DNA of 64,000 nt from Lichina pygmaea (GCA_963422465.1 OY730171.1:4236202-4300201); one strand, 5' to 3'; positions 10,552-22,529 are shown, counted from the stretch's first letter. Translations and numbers: made by a program. Notes: generated by a model from the sequence alone, not told the origin.

Positions 10552-10840
10552 ATACCCTACAGGAAGACATGAGATGAAGGAAACTTGAGTGGAAGATATA
10601 GCGTCATGTCTGTTTTGATTTGTCTTGCTGCGTCATCTTCGAGCTGGCCCAACCAGTGGTCGTTGCCATCCCGTTGTCCATGACTGCCGTAGCACGATGA
10701 CGCTGCTGGTGCTGCTCTGTTCTGCCGAGTCAATGCCCGGAAAAAAGCTTTTGGGGACAACGATTCGGTCTCATCCTGAACCACGCTAAAACATGCCAAA
10801 ATGTAACCGGCTCCTGCAATGGCTTGGGCAAAAGATAGGT

Positions 10841-12089
10841 TCAGGATGAGATTAGCGGGGCCAAGGCAGCTCCTGCGACGAACATCGACGCCACGGTGAC
10901 AAAGCTAGAGATGGAGAGGAGGGACATGCCGCTGATGCCATGACCAGACGTACACCCTCCGGCAAGACGTGCGCCGATGACCATGACGCATCCGCCAAGG
11001 ACAGCACGGAGAGCCGAGACGCGTGATTCCTCGTCGCCAGCGATGGCCACTCCTGGCCGGTATCCAGATAGGCCAACCAACCAAGCACCGGCAAGAATAC
11101 CAGAAGCGAACGTGACTCCCCTCGTTGGCAGCTTGCCCGACGGCGTGGAGCCGCGCACGACGTCCCAGATGCGCCAGACATGCTCGCCGACCTCGGAGTA
11201 GACGGCGGAAACCCCTACGGGCGTACCTGTCAGCAGGAGCGACGCCGCTTGCGCGCCGCCGATGGCGAGACCGCTCAGAAGCGGCCGAAGGGGGCCGTGT
11301 GCGCTTGCTGGCCCGATGCTGGTGGCGAGCAATATCACGGCGAGACAGAGGGCCTGAAAAGCGAAGGTCGCGACAGTTGCGTTCAAGCGCACCTTCCCGT
11401 ACACCGTCGTCTGCTGAGCGTCATTCGCGCCCGTGGCGCTCGGCACCGACAGAGGTTTGCCTCGAGCCCGACCGACGCCGGTGTAAGCGACGCCGCCCGC
11501 GATGGCGCCTAGCAGGACGAGCCAGCTGGAGGAGCGCAAGCCAAGAGCGAGCTGGACCAACAACGTGCCCGGACAGGCGCCGCTAAGAAGCATGCCTGCA
11601 CCCTGCAAGAGTCCGCCGACGACATTTGCGTCGTAGTCGTGCAACCAGCCCAGGGTGGACGAAGGTCGGGGCTTGCAACGCGCCAGGCCCAACTGCTGGA
11701 AAGCGGCGATGACTAAGCTAAGGTGTTTGATAACCCATCTCTTGATTAGCAATCCGATCCAACCCCTCACGTGGCGACCCCGCACTACAGTACAACGCAG
11801 CCTCGGCAGTCCGTGCCATGCATGCCAAGCCGACGTGTGTGCCGTTGCAGAGAGACATGACCAATACAACACAGAGTACTCCGTACTACGTAAACGCAAA
11901 GGAAACAAAAGAAGAAAAGACTCACGAACTGCTGGTCGTCGCGGCCAGAAATGTCTTGAGCATCGAAAAGTCCTTCATCTCCATCTGCGCTGTGATGACC
12001 GATGGCAGGTATACGCCTGAGTACACCAGCGCCGTACCGAAGAGCGTGCCGGCAGCGACACCGGTCACCAGCATCTTTGGTGTAGACAT
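10841..12089 (-). CDS. YeeE/YedE-type sulfur (thiosulfate) membrane transporter
   Basis: Two exons, 12089-11926 and 11717-10841, joined across a 208-bp intron (donor GTGAGT, branch GCTAATC, acceptor CCTTAG), give 346 residues. The spliced frame runs MLKTFLAATTSSS into LVIAAFQQLGLARCKPRPSS, which fits the family. Two conserved Gly/Cys motifs characterise the fold: SGACPGT near 110 and GGCTSGHGISG near 320, with conserved Cys in each; in bacterial relatives such cysteines handle thiosulfate. About nine hydrophobic segments are present. The role inferred is uptake of a reduced sulfur compound at the plasma membrane. The family is bacterial in origin and patchy in fungi. An in-frame upstream ATG at 12245 would add a run of isoleucines encoded by an ATC/GAT triplet repeat; I take the ATG at 12089 as the start. 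Confidence 0.85.
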
Positions 12090-12127
12090 GCTGTCTGTTT
12101 GTACTGTGGTGACTGACTGTGCCAGGG

Positions 12128-12169
<42 letters not shown>

Positions 12170-12170
12170 C
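12128..12170. repeat. (ATG)n / (ATC)n triplet microsatellite
   Basis: About 14 perfect GAT/ATG units lie 39 bp upstream of the sulfur transporter start. Read on the gene's strand they are ATC and would encode isoleucine if translation began at the upstream in-frame ATG (12245). Confidence 0.95.
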
Positions 12171-12245
12171 GGAGAGCGATATTCCCAAGTAAGCCACGTC
12201 AAAGTCGCCGACTACGAGTGGTCCGACCGAGTGGACAACGAACAT

Positions 12246-13059
12246 GCGTCAGTGTCAGCGTTTATAGTGGCAACTCCTGTGAACGGATTGATCATCTACA
12301 GAAGTACCTCCGTACAGGCCTTTGATGACGATGGAACAAAGCACTCCTGGATCTTCTTTAGCGTCAAAGGCACACAACTAGTGAGCAGATGTTACTAATG
12401 TGGGATGACGAGCCGCACGGGATTCGATCGCATGATTGTCGCTTGGATAATGTGGATGGCATGGGCTTGGCTGATGATCTTGGACGCACAGAAGCTTGGC
12501 AGGGCAAATGCGAGTAAACAGCAGGTCGACCAGGCCTACATCGTTGCTGGAGCACTTGTCTTGGCTTCATCTGCTACGTACTATACTGTAGGAGGAAGGT
12601 CTGGGCGCAAATTACCGAGTTCGAACTGTCCAAAGCAGGGGAAACATGCGAGCGTATGTTTCGCGAGTAGTATTGTGAATAACAGACCAAACTTTTATTT
12701 TGCGCCCATCAAGAAGGAGATGGTGACCATGTCGTCGGTGGAAGATGGAGGTATCATAGATGACATGAGAAGATCGAAGTACATCCCCCAAAAGATGTGA
12801 CGTAGAGAAGAAGAAGAAGAAGAAGGTGGAAGTAAACTTCAGGTATTAAATATCCACCACTCTGGGTGGGACTTCGTCCTGCCTGCCTGAAATGCACCGA
12901 TGAAGGTCGACACTTGACGACAGCGCCGTCTGCGAGATATTGGAAGCGGTAACGCGGCTTCTTTGCGCTTCCGGGCCACTCCTCCGGATAACGATCGTCT
13001 GGCGTCGTGCGCATCGACGGAGGGAACGATTTGGCCTCGTCGTCGCGGCTCGGCATCTG
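12246..13059. other. no convincing gene
   Basis: A plus-strand frame at 12405-12800 is open but has no recognisable domain, poor composition and no homologous feel. A GAA/AGA-rich patch occurs at 12805-12826. Treated as intergenic. Confidence 0.4.
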
Positions 13060-15996
13060 CTAGAGCCCAGGGTACAACTCGTCGTCCGGCTGAGATTCGG
13101 GTTTCTCGGCCACCCTCGGTAGGACGTTGGGATTGGTTTGAGCTGGTTCCTCGGCCGCCGTCGGCGGGACGTCGGGATCAGGTCGAGGCGGAACGTCGAA
13201 GATCCTCGGACGGCTGGGCACGCCCGGTTGTGCATCGTTCGGGGCACTTGGCGCCGGCGCCTTTGACGGGGGCGACTGTCCGTCGATGGGTGGTGGAGGC
13301 TTGGGTAATGGTCGCCGACCGTGACCCGATCGATCCGGCTGACCAGGCCGACGAGGGGGCCTGCGTTGCCAACCTCGCCGATCTTGCTGTCGTTGCGCTT
13401 GTGGTCTCGATGTGTCGTCGACCGAAGAGCTTGAGCTGGGTTTGCCAGGCGCGACTCCGGCACGTCGGGGTTGCGGCGGCCGAGAGTCGGGCGGCTCCGT
13501 CTCGAGTTGCTCGTTGTCGGCCGGAGGCCCGATCGGCGAAGGGCCGGGTGGTAGCGGGGCCAGCGGTGGGGGTTGTTCGACCCTTCCAGGCGGCTCGCGT
13601 CTGCGAGCCCCTGGCGCCGGTACGCTCTTCATGAACGGACAGCTGTCTAGCTGAGGAAGGAAGCCGCTGTTTGCACCAGGCAAGTTGACCTCCTGGTGCA
13701 TCATCGGCGGAATGTTGAACGAGTCACCGTCCGGTCCTGGCGGCTCCAGCACCGGAGGTGGCCCGAGACCGACGGGCCGCGACGGGATATAGCGCCGCCG
13801 CAGACCGGGCCTGCTGGGCCCTGCCTGGCCGCCGTCCGCTGGTTTCGTGGACGGCGATGAAGCAGGTCGACCTTGACGAGCATCGAGACCCAAGAAGCGT
13901 CGCACGACCTGAAAGTCGAGGCATCGATGACTGACAAGACAAGTCGGATGTAGAATGGGCCCAAGGTCCCACTTGTGCATAGGGGCCTGTGGGACCAGCC
14001 ACCCGGCTTTCTGGGCTTTGAACCATGACTCCAGCTTGACGCCCAGCCCGATCGTGGTCCGCTCTTTGATCGCCTCGGCGATTGTACCCGCCATGCATCG
14101 ATCGTTCACGTCTGCAGCCTCGTCAGTCGCGGTCGACTCGGGTGAAAGGGGGATTCGCGCGAGCGCGCGCGCGCGCGCCTCCAAGAAGAGCAGAGGGTGG
14201 TGTGCTCACTCCATGCCTTGGTGAAGCAGGTCTGGACCTTTGGTACCTCAATCCCCGTTTGCAGGCTGAAGTAGAATGTCGTCCCCACCTTTCCCAGGTT
14301 CGGGGCATCCACGACCAGGACGACGTCGATGCCGGGGCCCACGCCGATGGAAACGCAAACCTCGGGCTGGTGCATCTGAAATCGAGGCGTCTCGAACTGA
14401 ACCTTGGGCGTGCTACCGAAGCGTGGAACGTTAGAACATGATCGTCCGGCGCGTCGGCAGCGACTCTCAGCAGGAGACTCGTGGCCTACGTACAAGGCAC
14501 TCCTTGAAGCGAGCGGATCGAGAAAGTTCAAGCTCATGTCTTGGCCTGCCGGCATCTCGGCGGTGGCTGGAAAGTTCCTGCGCGCACATCCACTTAGCAA
14601 ATCCAGCGGTGCCAGGGACAGTGAGCGCGAGAGCCGAGATGGCAAGGCCTTCGAGCGTGCTTACATCTGCAACATGCCCCTAGCGTCGAGAGCGAACGTA
14701 ACGCCGTATCGATAGGCGCCCATGAGCTTGAAATCTCCGACCTGTGACAGCCGGGGGCGGACGTTGGTACATGTGCCTCCGGGACGTTGAACCGGCGGGG
14801 TCGACGACAAACCTTGAACAGCTCCTTCTCCTGCTTCTTGACCATCTTTTTCCCCAGTGTCGGTTTCGGGGGCGCTTCGCCGACGGCGGCCTTCAGGCCT
14901 GGCCAGGAGAACTTGACGGCCGTCTTGACATCGAGCTGGTAGTTCACCTTGGCGGCCAGAGGGCGTATGGTCCTCAGCTTCAGACTCGCCGCCTTCAGGA
15001 AGCTGGTGATGGGCCCGCCGATGCCCATGAGCCGTTTCCAATCGGGTCCGGAAACGTCGATGTCGAAGTCCACCGCCATCTCGCCTTGGAAGGAGCAGTC
15101 GATGCAAGACAGGTCGACGTGCCTGATGATGGTCTCTATCAGCCGACCGGCCGCAACGGGCCCCGAGAAGATCCTGTGCGGCGGGCCATCTGGAATGAAG
15201 GGAAGCTCACGGGATGCCGAGGAGAAGCTCCTTCCTCCCCCAAGCTTCTTTCAGCGGGAACGTATGCGAGGGCTCGGCTCGCTTCACCGGCCTTCTGCGG
15301 CCCTCCCACGACCTGGATTGGAGTCGACCGGCGTCCTCGGGTGGCACCAAGCCGCCTTTCAGCCGCAAGGACGTGCTCGCCTCTGTCGTAGGACCGAAGC
15401 GGGTGAGCTCGCACGTCGCCCTGACGAGCATGCTATCGTCCTCGAAATCGAACGACGAACATCTTGCTCGAGACCTTCGTCAGTCGGGAGTCCATCGCGG
15501 CGACGGAAAGTAGGCGAGTCGGAAAGGATGCGTACATGTATACGGCTCGCTGTCCAAAGTCGTCGTTGCAGGACTGGTGGTGGGTGATGAGGTTCAGCCG
15601 TCGGTGGCGTGGCCATTCCTCGCGGGCCAGATCCAAGGAGACGCCGTCCTTGAACGTCATCTCGATCGCGGTCGACGACGTCTTGTCTGTGCTCGAACAC
15701 CGGATGCGGCCGAGGACGTCGTCGAAGTCCTCGACCAGGACATATGGCCGGTTGTCATGCCGGACCACCGCGGTGGCCATGTATGTTTGATCGACGGCCG
15801 TCTCGTCGGCATAGTGCAGCTCGACCTCATGACGGGGCTGTAGACGGCTTGCGTGTCGATTGAGATCCCGACGCTCGAGCTCGGCCGCGGTGGGTTTCAA
15901 GGTGAAAGGGACCAAGCCGGCCTGAGCGAGGTGCAGGCAGAGGAGGGCGACGACAAGGATGCCCGGTGCGAGCGAGGAGGCTAGCCTTAGTCCCAT
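13060..15996 (-). CDS. secreted DUF7029/DUF7223-like protein with proline-rich tail
   Basis: The ATG at 15996 is followed by a clear signal peptide (GILVVALLCLHLAQAG), then a DUF7029-like region with FDDVLGRIRCSS, MTFKD and an ITHHQSCNDDFGQRAVYMYASF-type end (15990-15450). A DUF7223-like region follows: LSCIDCSFQGEMAVDFDIDVS (about 15120-15050), KVNYQLDV, and VSIGVGPGIDVVLVVDAP. The last 300 residues are Pro/Ser/Arg-rich. Well-supported 3' exons are 14813 back to an unresolved start, 14741-14665, 14577-14494, 14412-14210 and 14111-13060, each with GT...AG and good branch sites, all in phase. Between about 15440 and 15250 two frame changes are needed for which I found no good introns, so the gene is either incompletely modelled or has frameshifts. 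It probably acts outside the cell or in the wall; function unknown. Confidence 0.6.
14159..14181. repeat. CG dinucleotide run inside an intron
   Basis: An alternating GCGCGC tract of about 20 bp lies inside the last intron of the DUF7223-like gene (14112-14209). Confidence 0.8.
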
Positions 15997-18900
15997 GGGA
16001 GACCTGCTCTAACGCGCAGGAACGGAATCGGTATCGCCGGCCGCGTACCGAAGCTCTGGAACGCACTCGAAGAACGCATGCTTGAACATGACCGTAGGCA
16101 CCTTCGACGAGGGCTTTCGGTCACGCTATAAGTACGCGTCGCCTGAGATGGGACCAGACGCCCCCTTGCCCCCTCCCCTCCCCTACGACGGTGAGCTCGT
16201 ACACGCACACGGCGCATCGACGTCAAGACATGCGCGGGGTGGGATTGTCAGCTCCGCGTCCCGGTCGAGCGCCTCCGTCGAAAATACGATCGACGGGGCT
16301 CGTCAGAGCTCTTGTCCTCGGTTCCAACGAGACGAAACCGTGCCTCCGTGCAAGAAGGACTTAAGCCTTTGAGCAGGGACTCGAGCAATGCAGACGTGAC
16401 AGCGGCAACTCGGCTGATTCGTCCCCCTGGTGGCGAATCGCCCTTGGGGCATTGACCTCGAAGCCTCGGTCTTTCCTGACTCCTACCTTCTTCAGCATGG
16501 TGCAAACGCAGCTAAAAGAGGCACCCGAGAAGGAGCACTCACATCTCCTCGGAAAGAGAAGGCATCAAGGCCGGAAAGGTTGATAGTGTCGCATGAGGTG
16601 TGTAGAATCCGAAGCACATGCCATTTACGACAGCAGCGGAAACCTGGAGCCATTCTGTACGATGCACGAGTCAACGGAGAAGCTGCGGGGTCTGGGCCCC
16701 CCCACGTTGGACGCCTGCAGGATGCAGCACCGCGCCGGCTCATTGGTCGAAAGACGATGACCACGTAAAGAGCGAAAACGAAGCCACAAGGCCAGGTACC
16801 GATGTAGCTCGGATCTCGGCGAACGGAAGAGCTTCGAGAAGGTCGTCCAAGCCGCGTCCCTTGCAAGGCACGTGCGCGACGCCATCACACGCCGAGAACG
16901 TGTCGAACGAGGGGCCTTCCCAGCCGAAGACGGTCCTGGGTTTGTATCCAACGTCACAAGATGGGCAAAGGTTCTTCTGACAGTCAGGTAGCAGCAGGAA
17001 GCAAGATGCCGGTGGGGGCAGCATCTCGAAACAGAAGGTATCCCCACTCGTGCCACTGCTGCCGACACAACGTATGGAAACAATGAGCCGCATCGGAAAC
17101 GCCGCATCGAGACCTGACGTCGCGATAGCTCGCTTTGGCTCGTCTCGAGGTTCGCGTATCTTGGGTGCGGCCGAGTGAGAAGTGTTCTTCCATGTTTGGA
17201 GCGGCGCGGATGCAAGACACGTGCGCTGCTGATTGGCCTTGTCGGCCAAGGAGAGACACGAGGTCGCCGAAGCTCAGGTACGGAGAGAAGTGCAGACGCC
17301 GAGATGGAGTGAGTGAGGATGCTGGGACATCATCAGATCAGACCAGTGCAGAAACGTCCACTTGTACGAGGAAACTGGAGCTGGTCGTAGTGGACCCTGG
17401 AAAGCAGCGTCTTTGGCGAGTCCTCGACCCCAGACCTGAAGGCCCAATCTTCAAGCCACCAGGCCGACTTGTCGATACCGTACCGTAGAGCATGTGGCGG
17501 CGCATGCTCTATCGATACAAGGTCGACACTAGACGTTCAGGCTGAGGCATCTCGTATAGGGCTCAGCAAAGAGCGGCCTGACATTCAGCTCATCATCGAT
17601 TGGATGTTGAGAGGCCGATTTGCAGCGCACACCACGTTGTCGCGCCACGATTGCTGATAGGGCGAAGAGGCGACGGTGGCATCGGTGTTTGTTTTCATGT
17701 TCCCGCGCCGGGGTGCTGCCTTCGTGCCGTATTCGCCGTGGACTGATCAGATCGGTTATCTGTCCGTGCGTGTCGGATGTCCGGGACAGTTGTTCTAGAA
17801 AGCTTGTACGTACTCCATAGCTTCGCTCGAAGCGACGACTGCGACAGCCCACGTTTCTGCATGCCACTCTTTCCGGGATCTGTTCACCGGGTCCGGACGG
17901 TGAGACTGCGAAAGGGCTGCATCGTAGCGAATGAACGAAAGGCATGCCTTCCTGTCGGATTCAACACGAGTCGGCCAAGAGGCCGACGACGGCCAGGCCA
18001 ACTGAAAGGCACACCCCAGGCAGGTCGGTTGAAGACCTTAATGTCATCGGCGATGGGTCAAGAGCCCGCCAAACGCTCTCCTGACGCGACCTCCGCAGAG
18101 GCCAATTATCATCGGCGAGTGGCGGCATCATCCTTCAGATGCCGTATTCATACGGGCACAGAGGCTTGCTCTTCGTATACAATGTTCAACCAAGGACCGC
18201 CGTCCGACACATCATCCCTGGACGTTACCAGGAAAGGCATTAGAGCCAGCCACCGGCCTCGAGGGGCATACACAAGCCATGGCCAATACCCACGTGGTCT
18301 GATAGCTGGGTGAGTTATGATCAGCCACAGTAACACCAAGTAGCTACTGCAGAGCCGCATCCTAGCACAAGTACAATGAAGGCTGTGCCTTCAGAATCAC
18401 CGTCAGCTGGAGACGCGATCACACAAGTGCTCAACCGCCCTACCTTCGACCCTCACAGCACATTATGAGCAATCAGGGGACAGCCCCCCTATGTGAGCTG
18501 TCTGCCAAAGAAGGTCTTGTCAAGAACCCTTGGCGGGATTGCCGCCGACGACCGAAGCAGGTGTGCTCATAAGCTTGAATAGCAGTTCTGAGAGTAGTTG
18601 GTGCGGCGTGGGTCGGAGATTCCTCAATGCCATCCCCAACATGACGGACGCCATACCCACCTGAGACTGAAGAGCTTTGCGGCTTCAATCCCTATCCCAG
18701 GAGTCTTGTGTTTCGCTCACCAGCAAATTCACGACATGATAGTAGCGTAGTGGTGGCATTGACCGATCCTCACCACTATTTCGGGGTGGACCTTGTACCG
18801 GTAGACGGGACAGAACCGTATCTGGCATTGCCATTCGAGTCAGTCAGGAAGAGCACTCCCGCCCCAGCCTTCCTGCAAATCCGCTCAGACCTCTAAAACA

Positions 18901-19064
18901 ACTCGCTTCTATCATCTGTATTAGTAGTCTTCAAGGCTGGCACTCTTAGTGAATAAAAATATCCCAAGAGCCACTTCATAGACAAAATGTAAGTACACCT
19001 GGAAAAGGTCTTCAATCAGTGTAGGCAGCCCATGCCTTCTGATTCCCCATCCGGACCACCGCCA
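15997..19064. other. 3-kb stretch without a supported gene
   Basis: Both strands carry only short overlapping frames in GC-rich DNA, without domains, signal peptides or matched splice sites. The longest, a minus-strand frame at 16740-17249 (169 codons), has no recognisable domain. A TATAAG at 16130 is not in the right orientation for the gene at 15996. Confidence 0.45.
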
Positions 19065-19712
19065 CTACCGAGCATCTCCTCTTTGAGCTTCTTGATTGTC
19101 TTCCAGACCTCGAAGCCAGGCTGCGTGCTTGGCCAGCCTTTTCTTGTGGCGCATGCGGGCTTCAAAGTCACGCAAACTTTGATCGGCCCCGCACCAACAA
19201 CCAACCACCATAAAGGACATCTGCAGGTAGCTAATTGAGTCCAGGAATGGATATGTAAGCCTCTGTAGTCTGCCAAGAAAGGAGTGATCTCCGGGCGATG
19301 ATTGAGGAAGAGAGAGAGAGGAGGGGGGGGGGGGGGGGGGGGGGGGGAACAACATCTTGAACGGCACGGTCAAGCGTCGATAAATTGGTGAGAAGAGCAT
19401 GCCGGCCGTGGCTACAATCGCGCCATAGGCACCCCACTGCGACGATGAAACCGTACAAAAAAGTCGAAATCAGCCATCAATCCACCTTTCGTATCACCCA
19501 GCATTATTCGAGGGGGTTGTACTTCACATGAGCGGCGGTGCAAGCAAAGAAGTGCGACGCCAACAGAGGTGAGAGAGAGACAAGAGAGCAACAGAAAGCA
19601 CAATTGCAGATGAACAGACCCTTATCGCTCCTATTAAACCACCGCCCACTGACTCGGCAAAGGCCATATTACTCTCATCGCCACCGACGGCACCACGACC
19701 GGACGAGGGCAT
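19065..19712 (-). CDS. small conserved fungal membrane protein, 113 aa
   Basis: Three exons, 19712-19620, 19436-19354 and 19230-19065, give 113 residues in phase. The product has a short polar head, a glycine-rich hydrophobic hairpin (SVGGGLIGAIRWGAYGAIVA, then TAGMLFSPIYRRLT), a second hydrophobic stretch (YLQMSFMVVGCWCGADQSL) and a basic helix (RDFEARMRHKKRLAKHAAW). This layout, with 'YRxLTxxFKxYLQMS' in the middle, matches small fungal proteins of the HIG1/OCIAD-like type that I recall as probable mitochondrial inner-membrane proteins; the localisation is inference. Intron 1 has donor GTCTGT. Intron 2 (19353-19231) has donor GTTGTT and contains a 25-nt homopolymer. Both donors are weak, but the frame closes only with them. 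Confidence 0.7.
19323..19347. repeat. 25-nt poly-G (poly-C on the gene strand)
   Basis: An uninterrupted run of about 25 G on the plus strand, preceded by GAGAGA repeats. It falls in intron 2 of the small membrane-protein gene, where it forms an extreme polypyrimidine tract directly after the 5' splice site. Confidence 0.95.
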
Positions 19713-20536
19713 CAGTGCTGTAAGTCTTTCAGAGGATGTAATTATTCGTCCATGCTCCAGGACTCGAGATAGGTGAGATACGGTACACGGGTAGAGTGAT
19801 GACTAAGCATGGCTCAGATAACCATTGGGTGTTTCCTGTACTCTAAGCTACGGTACAGTACCTGGCAGCACGCCTACCTCGTATATACTTGTATGTACCT
19901 GGTACAGCGCACGCAAGATCACTCAAGCAGAGTCAACAGTAGGGCCTCGCCTAGTGGCACGTTCCACCACTAACATGCTGGAGCCTAGCATCATCACTGT
20001 TCGTGCTGGACAATAGCAACGGACGCCACTCTAGATACAGTGCGGACGTTACCGTATGTAGCAGCCTAAGATGAGCCCTCTATGGGGCTAAAGCCAGCCG
20101 TCTTTGGCCTTTCCAGAACTTCTATTACGCTCACACTGTCTTCCAATCTCTGTTTGTCATGTACTGTACGTCTGTGTGTGTGTTGTCTGTGAAACAGACA
20201 GAGAGAAGAAGTGATGCGTAGATTCTTGTCTCGAAGACCGACCCTTCGCACCTCGTCGGTTTTGCCAGCATTACAGAAAGTCACAGTGATGTGAGTGGCA
20301 GGGCGCCCCGCTGGCGTCCCCTGAGACATTTGGCAGGGAGCTAACAAAGACACCTGCTGTACAATACAGTTGCTCGTCGAAGAGTTTTTGAACGCCGTCT
20401 ACCTCAGGATTATATCGCTGCTGCGACGACGACTATCGATTGCATAGAGAGCACCCAAGACCATCGACCGAAACGGCTCCATCACGCGCACGTGTGAGCG
20501 TAGATGTATGCCTGCAAATGCTCAGGACTTCCCAGC
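19713..20536. other. no gene seen
   Basis: Intergenic DNA with several GTAC-containing clusters (for example 19850-19910). No supported frame. Confidence 0.5.
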
Positions 20537-21277
20537 TCAGACGTAGTAGTTGATATGCTCCAGGTTGTCGAGGCGGAGAATGACCTTCTCCGGGTCGATC
20601 CCGGCGATGGACGAGGCGATGATCTCCTGGCTGCAGCTCTCGATGCCCTGGAACTCCGCTCCAAGCCTCGCCAAAGACATCGATTCCGTGGCCTGAGCTC
20701 TGCCCATACCCATTGCTCGGGGCGCATGAAACTCGAACTCCATAGGCCCGACCTCTTCTCCGGTGCCAGCCTTCTTGCCCGTAACCCTGATACCGCACCC
20801 GATCGGGATGCCGAAGGAGGCGGGCGAGTCCCACACGCAGGCGTAATAGAAACTGTTGACGTCGAACGATTTGACGTCCGAACCCGGATACACGCTCGTG
20901 AATCCCGCCGGCTGTAACGGGTCTTCGACCTGCTCTGCCAGCCCAAAGCCGACCGAGTTCGGCGACGACGGCGGGCGCACCATGTTCAAGAATGCCGTTC
21001 GTGAGACGGAGTAGTGAAATGCGAGTCCCTGGTACGGGGTGTCCAGAGCCATGGACGTGATGCCGACAGCTGGCGTGTCAAACTCATCAAACTGAGCTCT
21101 GTTAGATCTCTTTACGATGTGGACGTGGCATCTGTGAAAGGGAAGGGGCCATACCGTTGCGATCAGCCTTTCTCCGACAGGTCTGCCTTCTACGGGGGCT
21201 GGCAACGCCTCAGCGATGTCCGAGAAGACAAGAAGTTGGAGACTGGCCAACGCTGTTCTGAGCGTCGCAGGCTTCAT
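20537..21277 (-). CDS. secreted fungal protein of unknown function
   Basis: The ATG at 21277 starts a signal peptide (LRTALASLQLLVFSDIAEALP). A 63-bp intron at 21154-21092 (donor GTATGG, branch ATCTAAC, acceptor CTCAG) is likely. It is in frame and stop-free, so an unspliced 246-residue form and a spliced 225-residue form are both possible. The spliced join reads FDEFDTPAVG and is followed by TPYQGLAFHYS, KSFDVNSFYYAC, IGCGIRVTG and a final LRLDNLEHINYYV. This is the pattern of a widespread fungal secreted beta-sandwich-like family (YxGLxF ... FDxxSFYxxC ... CxIxVTG ... LDNLxY) that I recognise but cannot name. The role is unknown, probably extracellular. A TATA box lies 120 bp upstream. Confidence 0.7.
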   Translation of the reverse strand: MKPATLRTALASLQLLVFSDIAEALPAPVEGRPVGERLIATVWPLPFHRCHVHIVKRSNRAQFDEFDTPAVGITSMALDTPYQGLAFHYSVSRTAFLNMVRPPSSPNSVGFGLAEQVEDPLQPAGFTSVYPGSDVKSFDVNSFYYACVWDSPASFGIPIGCGIRVTGKKAGTGEEVGPMEFEFHAPRAMGMGRAQATESMSLARLGAEFQGIESCSQEIIASSIAGIDPEKVILRLDNLEHINYYV

Positions 21278-21396
21278 CGTTTAGACTTGTGGATGTGCAA
21301 CTCCGCCAAATCAGTACCACAAGCTGAGATTCCTTGCGTTGGCAGTCGACGTGGAGGCCAGGGCGGAGCAGAGACCGGCGGCGGTCGGCTGACTAT

Positions 21397-21404
21397 TCTT
21401 ATAT
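21397..21404 (-). promoter_or_regulatory. TATA box of the secreted protein gene
   Basis: On the minus strand the sequence reads GGATATAAGAATAG, about 120 bp upstream of the ATG at 21277, a normal distance for fungal genes. No competing start lies between. Confidence 0.5.
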
Positions 21405-21477
21405 CCATGATAGCCTCCGACAGAAGCGGATACAATCTCATGAAGTACCAGCCTGGTTGGGGCCCATGCAGCCCGTG

Positions 21478-22486
21478 AACTCGAACCTTTTGCGCGCCAT
21501 GCAAAAGAGGAGAAAGGAGAAGAAAGCAAGCCGTGAAACCTAGGCCGAGCTTCAGTGGCCGAACGGCACAAGCGACAAGGGATCTGTCATCGGAAGTGCC
21601 GAGCTAGTAGAAGCTCCTAGGCCGAAAAGGCAGAGGCACAGAGCCTCATCGATAGCAGGACTATCGCGCAAGAATGCAAGCTCCAGCTCATGACAGAGGA
21701 GGTCAACCTCGTAGGCGAGAATTGGAACGGTCCATGGGGTCATCGGCTCTTGAAAGATATATTCTTTCAAGAAGCACCGCTCCCATAAGACCCGAGTCAG
21801 TCTTATCTGGTGTATAATGAGATTCTATTCTTTACTGGCCTCAGCGGATAGTAGCCAACGAGTACCTGCTGTTATAAGTGCTTCACATGTGGGCTTGATG
21901 GCCCCTGAGCGAGATGATCACGGCAAAGAACGAGGCATGGGCCGTCGCGTGTCCAGCAAATCGACTCCAGATTAGGTGGTCTCTCCCGATGCGGTAGCTA
22001 GTGGCGTCAAGCTCCCAATCCAAGCCCCTCAATCGCTGCACGGTATGCCAGTTCACTACGTGCGTACCTTAAGTGGCATCGTCACTGGCGCAGAAGCCGA
22101 AGTCTTCGAGAAACGGAACGGGAGAGTAGAAGGCAGCCCCCACCCCCAAGCTACGCTCTAAGCGGAAAGGTGCCGGTAGCCGAGGCGATCTGGCCCTTGG
22201 ACGCCTTACGTTAGAATGACGACTTGAAGCGGCTAAACGAGGCTGTCCTTAACCGGGAAGCTTATCTAGGCTACGGTACTTCCGTACTGCGTAATTTTTT
22301 AGTACGTACCGCCACCGCTGTCAGAAGAAGACGTTCTGGGAAGTTGTACAGGTCTGGCCTGAGCCAAGCGACGCTTGTCCCATTCCTCTTGTCGGACTCT
22401 GGTTCTCAAGTGCGGTGTTACTACGTCGGTGGGCAACTGGCCCGCGACCTCACCGTGTCCGTTGCTCATATCGCGCTCGCGGCAGC

Positions 22487-22490
<4 letters not shown>
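21478..22490. other. no gene seen
   Basis: Only short frames. It is the upstream region of the derlin gene and of the secreted-protein gene. A short minus frame at 21552-21770 has no recognisable domain. Confidence 0.45.

Positions 22491-22492
<2 letters not shown>

Positions 22493-22529
<37 letters not shown>
22493..22529. repeat. (GAC)n triplet microsatellite upstream of derlin
   Basis: Twelve perfect GAC units end 8 bp before the derlin ATG at 22538, so they lie in the 5' leader of its mRNA. Confidence 0.95.

Noticed and set aside
16740-17249. 169-codon minus-strand frame and several overlapping frames in 16,000-18,700
   Set aside because: No domain, signal peptide or consistent splice sites; frames of this size are expected by chance in GC-rich DNA.
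19231-19458. Minus-strand frames with poly-Pro at the poly-C tract
   Set aside because: The tract lies in intron 2 of the small membrane-protein gene; the conserved blocks join only when it is removed.
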